Assembly: GCA_003488105.1 (NCBI GenBank)
Contig: DNMS01000127.1
Coordinates: 1-6,721, forward strand
DNA length: 6,721 bases
DNA from: Rhodospirillaceae bacterium
GTDB taxonomy: Bacteria > Pseudomonadota > Alphaproteobacteria > Rhodospirillales_A > Casp-alpha2
Direction of reading: 5' to 3'
The position numbers and the translations under genes were made by a program. Positions 1 through 5,119 of this stretch are shown in pieces; position 1 is the first letter of the stretch; each line of letters begins with the position of its first letter. The notes beneath the pieces are model-generated. The model did no database searches, was not told where the DNA came from, and saw nothing but the letters and a program-made list of their open reading frames with translations.

Positions 1-438
1 ACCGGCCTGCCGCTGATCGTTCATACCCGCGACGCCGACGACGACACGCTCCGCGTGATGGACGAGGAATACCGCGCCGGCGGGCCGTTTCCGGGCCTGA
101 TCCATTGCTTTTCCGCAGGCCGCGAGGTGGCGGAAAAGGCCGTGGCCATGGGGCTTTATATCTCCATTTCCGGGATCGTCACCTTCAAGACGGCGGACGA
201 TTTGCGCGACACGGTGAAGGACGTGCCCCTCGACAGGCTCTTGGTCGAAACGGACTCGCCCTTCCTGGCCCCGGTGCCGAAGCGCGGCAAGCGCAACGAG
301 CCCGCCTTCACCGCCCTGACCGCCGCCAAGGTGGCGGAATTGAAGGGGATTTCCCCGGACGATCTTGCCCTGCGCACGACCGACAACTTCTTCACCCTGT
401 TCACCAAGGCTGCGGCCGCGGTGCGGGGCGAGGGGTAA
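1..438 (+). CDS. tatD: TatD-family metal-dependent hydrolase (DNase), C-terminal part, 5' truncated by window edge
   Basis: The reading frame is open from the first base and ends with TAA at 436-438, giving 145 residues; family members are about 260, so roughly the first 115 are outside the window. Visible family signatures are VHTRDA (His at residue 8 of this fragment), IHCFSAG (His 35) and VETDSP (Asp 85), which match metal-binding and catalytic positions of the TatD amidohydrolase-type TIM barrel. The later PKRGKRNEP stretch is also typical of the family. TatD proteins are cytoplasmic, divalent-metal-dependent nucleases with 3'-5' exonuclease or DNA-repair roles. The gene is followed after 10 nt by the MBL-fold gene, so the two are probably co-transcribed; upstream metG and holB would be expected in an alphaproteobacterium but cannot be seen. 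The exact paralogue (TatD, YcfH or YjjV type) is not resolved; the MBL neighbour favours the YcfH-like group. Confidence 0.93.
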   Translation, partial: TGLPLIVHTRDADDDTLRVMDEEYRAGGPFPGLIHCFSAGREVAEKAVAMGLYISISGIVTFKTADDLRDTVKDVPLDRLLVETDSPFLAPVPKRGKRNEPAFTALTAAKVAELKGISPDDLALRTTDNFFTLFTKAAAAVRGEG

Positions 439-448
439 GGGGCCCGAC

Positions 449-1231
449 ATGAAGGTCACGATCCTGGGCTCGGGCGCCTCCAGCGGCGTTCCCTCGATCG
501 AGGCCGGATGGGGGGATTGCGATCCGAAAAACCCCAAGAACCGCCGCACAAGGCCGTCGATCCTGATCGAAAAAGCCGGCAAACGGCTGTTGATCGACAC
601 CGCGCCCGATTTCCGCGAACAGATGCTGCGCACCGGCGTGCGGCATCTGGACGGTCTGGTGCTGACCCATGGCCATGCGGACCATCTCCACGGCATTGAC
701 GATATCCGCAGCATCAACCGCGCCATGGGGGCCGCCATACCGCTATGGACCGACGCGGAAACCCTGGCGGCGGTCCAGGAACGCTTTGCCTATGTCCTGG
801 CGCCGCTGCGCGCCGGCACGGAGCATTATTACAAGCCGACGCTGACGGCCAATGTCTACGCCGCCGGCACGCCGTTCACCGCGGCCGGCATCGACGGTCT
901 GGCGTTCGAACAGGACCACGGATTCTCGACCACCCACGGGCTGCGTTTCGGGCCGCTGGCCTATACGACGGACCTTGTGCGCATGACCGACGAAGGCGTG
1001 GCGGCGGTGCAGGGGGTCCATACCTGGATCGTCGGCGTGTTTGCCTGGCAGCCGCATCCCACGCATCTGCATGTCGACGCCGCGCTCGAACTGCGCGAAC
1101 GCATCCAGCCCCAGCGCATGGTGATCACCCATATGAGCCCGCGCATCGACTACGACGCGCTCATGGCCTATGTGCCGGACGGGGTGGAGGTGGCTTACGA
1201 CGGCATGGAATTGGACGTGCCGGAAGCCTGA
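449..1231 (+). CDS. MBL-fold metallo-hydrolase, PhnP-like
   Basis: This 260-residue protein has the metallo-beta-lactamase fold signature. The N-terminus MKVTILGSGASSGVPS is the usual first strand and glycine loop of PhnP/RNase Z-like members. The metal motif THGHADH lies at 73-79 (His74, His76, Asp78, His79), and further candidate ligands are His157 (QDHG), Asp175 (YTTDL) and His228 (ITHMS). Cys24 in the segment GDCDPKNPKNRRTRPS is shared with PhnP-like proteins. The expected activity is a dinuclear-metal phosphodiesterase (PhnP cleaves cyclic phosphodiesters in phosphonate degradation), but the neighbours are not phn genes, so the substrate is unknown. The ATG at 449 is chosen because AAGGGG at 437-442 is a good ribosome binding site 6 nt before it; in-frame starts further upstream would overlap tatD. 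The gap to tatD is 10 nt, implying an operon. Length is normal for the family and no defect is visible. Confidence 0.95.
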   Translation: MKVTILGSGASSGVPSIEAGWGDCDPKNPKNRRTRPSILIEKAGKRLLIDTAPDFREQMLRTGVRHLDGLVLTHGHADHLHGIDDIRSINRAMGAAIPLWTDAETLAAVQERFAYVLAPLRAGTEHYYKPTLTANVYAAGTPFTAAGIDGLAFEQDHGFSTTHGLRFGPLAYTTDLVRMTDEGVAAVQGVHTWIVGVFAWQPHPTHLHVDAALELRERIQPQRMVITHMSPRIDYDALMAYVPDGVEVAYDGMELDVPEA

Positions 1232-1247
1232 ACGATGCGTCGCTTGT

Positions 1248-1327
1248 GATTCGGTAACGGATTCATCCGCGAATCTAAGTCTCTGGATAAAAACACATAT
1301 CCAATATTTTCCATAATATACATTATG
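1248..1327. repeat. Cluster of three small perfect inverted repeats
   Basis: Three short palindromes follow one another just after the MBL-fold gene. First, GATTCG (1248-1253) pairs with CGAATC (1270-1275), enclosing CGGA (1258-1261) and TCCG (1266-1269), so the two stems can stack with a 4-nt bulge. Second, TGGATA (1284-1289) pairs with TATCCA (1298-1303) around an 8-nt loop and is followed by ATATTTT. Third, CATAAT (1312-1317) pairs with ATTATG (1322-1327) around a 4-nt loop. They could help end or stabilise the upstream transcript. The arms are short and the base composition is AT-rich, so chance contributes; the function is inferred only. Confidence 0.4.
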
Positions 1328-1349
1328 CGATAAATCATGAGGGGCGAAT

Positions 1350-1376
1350 GGGGGCAACGGGTCATGCCGTGCCCCC
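1350..1376 (+). terminator. Probable transcription terminator hairpin
   Basis: GGGGGC (1350-1355) pairs with GCCCCC (1371-1376), and after a single bulged A, ACGG (1357-1360) pairs with CCGT (1367-1370), leaving a 6-nt loop. This 10-bp GC-rich stem is the strongest hairpin seen in the window. It is followed on the + strand by TTAT, a weak T-tract, so the fit to a classic rho-independent terminator is partial; on the - strand no T-run follows. Its location between convergent genes supports a terminator or transcript-end barrier role, most likely for the tatD-MBL operon about 120 bp upstream. Confidence 0.5.
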
Positions 1377-1568
1377 TTATCTCTCACCCAAAAGATCAAA
1401 TGTCGCCGTCGCAATCCGGCAGCCGGTCACCACCGTCGATGACAGTCGAGGTGCGCGGCTTCATCAGTCGCGCCCCGAATGCCACGTGTCACTTGATCGT
1501 CAGAAACGGCGCTTACACAGATGCCGCCGTGTGGCACAGCCAAGCGATGGCGAGCGCCCAACGACGCG

Positions 1569-2675
1569 TTACGTGGGAGACAAAGAAAACGTCAGCTTGG
1601 TGCTTTCGGTGAAAATCCCTCCCCGGTCGCCTGGCGTCAGGTCGCCGTAGCGCGGCTCGAACACCGGCGGCAGCGGCCGGCCGTTGTCAGGCGCCAGCCA
1701 AAGGCGCAACAGATGCCGCCGGTTTTCGATCTCCGGCCAATCCTCGTAATCCGTGCGCGAATGCAGGATCTGTTGGTTGTGCAGCAGCTGGATGTCGCCC
1801 GGCAGGAAGTCCATGGACAGATAGAATTCCGGGTCGTTGCAGAGCGTATCCAGGTAATCCATGGCCTCAATCTCAAGGTCCGTCAGGCGGCGCGCCTCCG
1901 GGAACAGGTCCTGGGCCGAGCGGATGTACTGCCCGACATACATCGTCGTCAGATGGCCCGCGTGCCAATTGAACACGGGCACGTCGAACCAGGGCTTCAT
2001 CCCCGGCGGGATTTCGCCGCGCCGGTCGGTGGGAAAGGCGTTGAACAGCGCCCGCCACAGGTCGGGCCGCCGTTCGCGGATCACGTCGTGCAGGGTCACG
2101 GAGCTGACGATGCGGCTGGCGCCGCCGGATTTCGCCGTTTTCAGGCAGAGCAACCCGACGATATCGACGCTGTCCGTATGGAATTCGAGGCCGCGGTTGG
2201 TCTGATAGTACCGCGTGGTCGGGTCCTTGATGTTCAGGCCGATGTCGCGCACATGGCCCAGCAGATGCCCCTTGGCGTTGCTGGGCCGGAAGCCGCCGAT
2301 GTAGGAGCCCAGCCCCAGGTAGCCGACGGCCGATTCCGTGACGCTGTAACGATCGACCGGAAACCCGCGCAGCAGCACGAAACCGCGCCCGTTGACGACC
2401 TCGTCGCGCAGTTTCTTCAAGCGCGGCCCCAGGGTCGGAAGATGGAAGGTCTCGGGCCCGATATCCGCCATGCTCAGGTCGTTGGCCTGATGGGCGCGGA
2501 TGGCCGCGTCGATTTCGGCGATCTCGCCCTCGGTCAGATGTTCGATCCAGACGCCGGATGCCGCCATGTCCGGGCCCCGCCAGGCGCCGGGGCCGCCGAC
2601 CGGCCCGGGGGTCAGGTCAGGCGATGTCATGTCGGCCGCCGTGTCGACGGTGTCTTTGAGGGCAAGGTTCGTCAT
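1569..2675 (-). CDS. TauD/TfdA-family Fe(II)/2-oxoglutarate-dependent dioxygenase
   Basis: This 368-residue protein (numbered from the ATG at 2675) carries the complete facial triad of the family: LEFHTDSVD gives His166 and Asp168, QQILHSRTDYED gives His305, and RRHLLRLW supplies Arg320, 15 residues after the distal His, the position that binds the 2-oxoglutarate carboxylate in TauD. GRGFVLLRGFP near 96-106 is another common family segment. Such enzymes couple decarboxylation of 2-oxoglutarate to hydroxylation of a substrate (taurine, phenoxyacetates, other acids); substrate specificity is not readable here, so no symbol is given. It is longer than E. coli TauD (283 residues) through an N-terminal extension and insertions, as in many TauD-like proteins of proteobacteria. 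The divergent LysR-type gene is its likely regulator. A TTG start at 2690 is possible but would overlap the Shine-Dalgarno sequence, so ATG 2675 is preferred. Confidence 0.93.
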   Translation of the reverse strand: MTNLALKDTVDTAADMTSPDLTPGPVGGPGAWRGPDMAASGVWIEHLTEGEIAEIDAAIRAHQANDLSMADIGPETFHLPTLGPRLKKLRDEVVNGRGFVLLRGFPVDRYSVTESAVGYLGLGSYIGGFRPSNAKGHLLGHVRDIGLNIKDPTTRYYQTNRGLEFHTDSVDIVGLLCLKTAKSGGASRIVSSVTLHDVIRERRPDLWRALFNAFPTDRRGEIPPGMKPWFDVPVFNWHAGHLTTMYVGQYIRSAQDLFPEARRLTDLEIEAMDYLDTLCNDPEFYLSMDFLPGDIQLLHNQQILHSRTDYEDWPEIENRRHLLRLWLAPDNGRPLPPVFEPRYGDLTPGDRGGIFTESTKLTFSLSPT

Positions 2676-2768
2676 GGTCCACTCCCGCAAGTTGTTGGCG
2701 GAAACACCATCAAGTCAGATCAGTTATTTGTCTATTTTGTTTTTTTAATTGATTGATATATTTTGTAT
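2676..2768. promoter_or_regulatory. Divergent control region between dioxygenase and LysR genes
   Basis: This 93-bp spacer must hold the promoters of both divergent genes and, by the usual LysR arrangement, the regulator's binding site. Its right half is very AT-rich: a T4-G-T7 tract at 2735-2746, and three similar short direct repeats, TATTTGT (2725-2731), TATTTTGT (2733-2740) and TATTTTGT (2759-2766). TATATT at 2757-2762 is the best -10 candidate for the LysR gene and would start the transcript at or next to its ATG. No clean LysR T-N11-A dyad could be fixed by eye. Confidence 0.5.
2682..2686 (-). promoter_or_regulatory. Ribosome binding site of the TauD-family dioxygenase gene
   Basis: GGGAG on the - strand lies 6 nt before the ATG at 2675. 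It decides the start codon: the alternative TTG at 2690 would place this element inside the coding sequence and has no comparable site of its own. Confidence 0.75.
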
Positions 2769-3734
2769 ATGAATAATAACATCACCCTGCGCCAACTGCG
2801 CGCCTTTCTCGCGGTCGTGGAACACGGCAGCTTCACCAAGGCGGCGGCCGTGCTCAACATGACGCAATCGGCGCTGACCAATTCCATCAAGAACCTGGAA
2901 CTGGAACTGGGGCTGCGGCTGTTCGACCGCACGACCCGGCATGTCGAGCCGACCGCCCACGGCCGGCAGTTCGCCATCGTCGCCCGCCGCTTCACCGAAG
3001 ACCTGGAGCGCGGCATGGACGACCTTCGCGCCCATGTGGACCGCCAACAGGGCCTGGTCGTGGTCGGTGCGACGGCGACGATGATTACCTCGGTCCTGAT
3101 CCCAGCGATCAAGGACATGGCCGCCCGGTATCCGGGAATCCGCGTGCGGATCATCGAGATCCTGACGGCGGAGGCGGTCGAGCGCGTCCGCGCTGGCGAC
3201 ATGGATCTGGCATTCACGACCATCGCCCTCCCCGATGCGGATTTCGACGCCACGCCGGTGATGCGCGACGCTTTTCACCTCGTCTGTCCACCGGGGCATC
3301 CCCTGGCAGCGCACCAAGGCCCCCTCGCCTGGGACGTGTTCAACGATCATGCGGCCGTGGGCATGTCCGGCGAAAGCGGCATCCGGGGCATTCTCAAGGA
3401 ACATGCGGCGGGCCAGCTTGCGGTCAGCGGGCTGGCTTACGAGGTGTCGTCGGTTTGGGGGCTGATCCGCATGGTGCGCGACGGGCTGGGAATTGCCGCG
3501 GTGCCGGGGCTGGTGGCCCAGGCCATGGCGTCGGAAGGCATTCCGGCGATCCGTCTGACCCCGCCCATCCACCGCACGGTGTCCTTGATCACGCGCGCGG
3601 GGCGGTCCCCCACGCCGGCTGCCGGCACCCTGGTGTCGGCGGCGTTGGCGCAACTACGGAACGTGCAAAGCGACGGGATCGAGATTCCGGTGACGGAGGA
3701 ACAGTTGGCCGCGCGGGGCTTCTCTGCGGGATAG
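2769..3734 (+). CDS. LysR-type transcriptional regulator
   Basis: A 321-residue protein of normal LTTR length. The N-terminal winged HTH (about residues 5-65) shows the standard LysR pattern: ITLRQLRAFLAVVEHGSFTKAA, then LNMTQSALTNSIKNLE as the recognition helix, then LGLRLFDRTTRHVEPTAHG. The effector-binding domain follows from about residue 95 (GLVVVGATATMITSVLIPAI). It probably senses the substrate or an intermediate of the divergently transcribed TauD-type dioxygenase and controls that gene, the common LTTR arrangement. ATG 2769 is chosen over the in-frame TTG at 2763, which adds only two residues; neither has a Shine-Dalgarno sequence in the AT-rich upstream DNA, so the mRNA may be leaderless. 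The C-terminus extends some 20 residues past the usual end of the domain. The stop lies 5 bp from the end of the convergent VOC gene. Confidence 0.94.
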   Translation: MNNNITLRQLRAFLAVVEHGSFTKAAAVLNMTQSALTNSIKNLELELGLRLFDRTTRHVEPTAHGRQFAIVARRFTEDLERGMDDLRAHVDRQQGLVVVGATATMITSVLIPAIKDMAARYPGIRVRIIEILTAEAVERVRAGDMDLAFTTIALPDADFDATPVMRDAFHLVCPPGHPLAAHQGPLAWDVFNDHAAVGMSGESGIRGILKEHAAGQLAVSGLAYEVSSVWGLIRMVRDGLGIAAVPGLVAQAMASEGIPAIRLTPPIHRTVSLITRAGRSPTPAAGTLVSAALAQLRNVQSDGIEIPVTEEQLAARGFSAG

Positions 3735-3739
3735 CCGCC

Positions 3740-4126
3740 TCACCCGCCCTCGGCCGGAAGAAACGTCGCGGCCTCGATCTTGTTGCCGTCGGGATCGCGG
3801 ATGAAGGCCGCGAAATACGGCCCCGTGGAGGCCTGCCGCAGGCCGGGCGCGCCGTCGTCCGTGCCGCCTTTGGCCAAGGCCGCCGCGTGGAACGCGATGA
3901 CTGCGTCCTGGGTGCGGGCGCGCAGGCAGACGTGCATGCCCGAATCACCGCCCGCCGCCGCCATGCCCGGCCGCGCATTCAGCCAGAACTCCGGATAGCG
4001 CTTGCCGAAGCCGACCGTATGCGGCCGCTCGACCAGCCGCGTTAGGCCGAGCGGCCCGAGAACGGCTTCGTAGAACGCCGCGCCGGCGGCAAGGTCCGAG
4101 ACGGGGATGGAGATATGGTCGATCAT
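3740..4126 (-). CDS. VOC-family (glyoxalase/bleomycin-resistance fold) protein
   Basis: A 128-residue single-module vicinal-oxygen-chelate protein. It begins MIDHISIPVSDLAAGAAFYEAV with His4 in the first-strand metal position, has GMHVCL with His65 in the third-strand position, and ends with the typical DPDGNKIEA (111-119), where Glu118 is the expected last metal ligand. These three residues suggest an intact divalent-metal site formed by a dimer. Members include glyoxalase I-like isomerases, ring-cleaving dioxygenases and antibiotic-binding proteins; this short form is usually annotated only as VOC family. It follows the rpiR-type gene after 14 nt with a strong ribosome binding site, so it is probably the second gene of that transcript and may act in the same pathway, or simply share the transcript. 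It is convergent with the LysR-type gene, with 5 bp between the stops. Confidence 0.93.
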   Translation of the reverse strand: MIDHISIPVSDLAAGAAFYEAVLGPLGLTRLVERPHTVGFGKRYPEFWLNARPGMAAAGGDSGMHVCLRARTQDAVIAFHAAALAKGGTDDGAPGLRQASTGPYFAAFIRDPDGNKIEAATFLPAEGG

Positions 4127-4132
4127 GGCAAG

Positions 4133-4142
4133 CCCCTCTCCT
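4133..4142 (-). promoter_or_regulatory. Ribosome binding site of the VOC gene, overlapping the upstream stop codon
   Basis: AGGAGAGGGG on the - strand ends 6 nt before the VOC ATG at 4126. Its first two bases lie within the TAG stop (4143-4141) of the RpiR-type gene, an arrangement that suggests translational coupling of the two genes. Confidence 0.7.
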
Positions 4143-5046
4143 ACCCGCCATCAACATAGATGCCGAGCATCTGCCGCCGTTCATGGAAGCGTTCGATGCT
4201 CTCGACCGCGGATGCCGGCGCCTGCGCGATGACGAAGGCCATCAGCGTCTCGAAAAAGGCGTGGATGGCCAGGGTCGAGGAAAAGAACTGTGGGGTTTCC
4301 GTCGGCAGCACGAAACGGTGCTTGGCGGTCTGGAAGATGGGAGCCGCGGGCGTATCGGAGATCGCCATGACCGTCATGCCCATCCGGTCGGCGAGGTCGA
4401 CGGCTTCGATCACTTCGCGGCGGAACGGCTTGATGGTCATGGCGATCAGGAGATCGCCCTCCTCCGCCTGAACCAGGCCATCGACCGGCAAGGCGGCGTC
4501 ACTGGGAATCGCCCGGACCGTGTCCAGCGCCATGCTGGCGAGGTAGGCGAAATTTCGCGCCAGCGCGCTGCCCACACCCACACCCAGAACGTAGGTCATG
4601 CGGGCCTGCACGATGTCCTGCGCCGCCGATTGCATGTTCGCCGCATCGCAGGAAGAAAACATCTGCTCGATATTGGCCAGGGAACTGGCGGCCATGTCCG
4701 CGTAAAGGCCCGAGAGCTCTCCCTTTTGCGGCAAGGATTGCAGCCAGCGCGCCCGGTCGGGAAAGTCGGCCTGACGGTGGCGCAGTTCCTCGCGGAAAAC
4801 CGTGCGAAAGTCATCATACCCGCCGAACCCGGCGGACCGGGCCATGCGGACGAAGGTGTTGGGTTTCACCCCCGCGGCCACCGCCATTTCGCGGATTGAA
4901 CAAATGCCGATCTCGTTGGGGTTTTCCAACACGTAAGCAGCGGCCTTGCGGACCTCGCCCGGCAGGGTCGGCAGGATGTCGGCAACGGCATCGAGGACGG
5001 CGCGCGGCGAAGACGTATCCGGATTTTGTACATTTGTTTGATTCAT
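4141..5046 (-). CDS. RpiR/MurR-family transcriptional regulator (HTH-SIS)
   Basis: A 301-residue protein with the two-part RpiR architecture. The N-terminal HTH (about 17-95) includes LPGEVRKAAAYVLENPNEIG, then SIREMAVAAGVKPNTFVRMARSAGF as the helix-turn-helix, then GYDDFRTVFREEL. The C-terminal SIS domain (about 130-270) has YVLGVGVGSALARNFAYLA and the strand-loop DLLIAMTIKPFRREVIEAVDLADRMGMTVMAISDT, the part that in relatives binds phosphosugars or similar ligands. In this context it probably regulates the divergent aminotransferase operon and itself. ATG 5046 is chosen because longer versions would run through the promoter region and into the aminotransferase gene; the HTH also begins where expected from this start. 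No Shine-Dalgarno sequence precedes it. A VOC gene follows after 14 nt. The effector is unknown; the pathway looks amine-related rather than sugar-related, so a non-sugar ligand is possible. Confidence 0.94.
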   Translation of the reverse strand: MNQTNVQNPDTSSPRAVLDAVADILPTLPGEVRKAAAYVLENPNEIGICSIREMAVAAGVKPNTFVRMARSAGFGGYDDFRTVFREELRHRQADFPDRARWLQSLPQKGELSGLYADMAASSLANIEQMFSSCDAANMQSAAQDIVQARMTYVLGVGVGSALARNFAYLASMALDTVRAIPSDAALPVDGLVQAEEGDLLIAMTIKPFRREVIEAVDLADRMGMTVMAISDTPAAPIFQTAKHRFVLPTETPQFFSSTLAIHAFFETLMAFVIAQAPASAVESIERFHERRQMLGIYVDGG

Positions 5047-5048
5047 TA

Positions 5049-5054
5049 TTGACA
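5049..5054 (+). promoter_or_regulatory. Possible -35 element for the aminotransferase operon
   Basis: TTGACA on the + strand matches the -35 consensus and lies 65 nt before the aminotransferase ATG. No good -10 sits 15-19 bp downstream (the 17-bp position reads TTAGCT), so this promoter may be weak or need an activator, or the match may arise simply from the palindrome. Confidence 0.3.
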
Positions 5055-5082
5055 GTGATACATTTGTACCATTAGCTGTCAA
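5055..5082 (-). promoter_or_regulatory. Predicted promoter of the RpiR-type gene
   Basis: On the - strand TTGACA (5082-5077) matches the sigma-70 -35 consensus, and TATCAC (5060-5055) is a moderate -10 after a 16-bp spacer. The predicted transcript start, around 5046-5048, falls at or next to the ATG at 5046, which would give a leaderless mRNA and explain the missing ribosome binding site. The core elements overlap the candidate operator, so binding there should repress the gene. Confidence 0.5.
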
Positions 5083-5106
5083 GTCAAAGCACTCACCCAC
5101 CCATCC

Positions 5107-5112
5107 AGGAAA
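5107..5112 (+). promoter_or_regulatory. Ribosome binding site of the aminotransferase gene
   Basis: AGGAAA ends 7 nt before the ATG at 5120 and supports that start; the next in-frame ATG (Met54) lies beyond the conserved N-terminal segment. Confidence 0.7.
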
Positions 5113-5119
5113 CACCATC

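Larger units (their letters stand above)
1232..1568. other. Intergenic region between convergent genes, no convincing gene
   Basis: This 337-bp stretch separates the MBL-fold gene (+) from the dioxygenase gene (-). Positions about 1275-1340 are strikingly AT-rich compared with the genes; 1341-1568 return to moderate or high GC. Open frames crossing it (for example 1337-1612 on +) have no recognisable family features, no good ribosome binding site and run antisense into the dioxygenase gene, so they are not annotated. It contains the inverted repeats at 1248-1327 and the hairpin at 1350-1376. In 1377-1568 I see no RNA gene, no repeat of note and no recognisable pseudogene. Confidence 0.6.
5029..5082. 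promoter_or_regulatory. Candidate operator: nested palindromes plus direct repeat, rpiR-aminotransferase region
   Basis: TTGACAG (5049-5055) and CTGTCAA (5076-5082) form a perfect 7-bp inverted repeat with a 20-bp spacer. Near its centre lies TACA-TT-TGTA (5059-5068), extendable to 16 bp (5056-5071) with one mismatched pair. TACATTTGT also occurs at 5029-5037, exactly 30 bp from its copy at 5059-5067, inside the first codons of the RpiR-type gene; about three helical turns places both on one face of the DNA. This fits cooperative binding by a multimeric regulator, presumably the RpiR-type protein. The repeats are seen directly; the binding role is inferred. Confidence 0.55.

Noticed and set aside
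743..1414. Open frame of 223 codons on the - strand opposite the MBL-fold gene
   Set aside because: His/Arg-rich antisense shadow of a well-supported gene, ending beneath the metal-binding gene with no family resemblance.
1232..1568. Mobile-element remnant or attachment site in the AT-rich gap
   Set aside because: No terminal inverted repeats, target-site duplication, transposase fragment or tRNA end could be found; AT-richness alone is not enough.
1337..1612. Possible small gene of 91 codons on the + strand in the 1232-1568 gap
   Set aside because: No good ribosome binding site, atypical composition, overlaps the strong hairpin at 1350-1376 and the 3' end of the dioxygenase gene, and no recognisable motif.
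1521..2756. Open frame of 411 codons on the + strand opposite the dioxygenase
   Set aside because: Arg-, Gln- and Val-rich shadow of the TauD-type gene, no ribosome binding site or conserved motif; the - strand frame has the full iron and 2-oxoglutarate ligand set.
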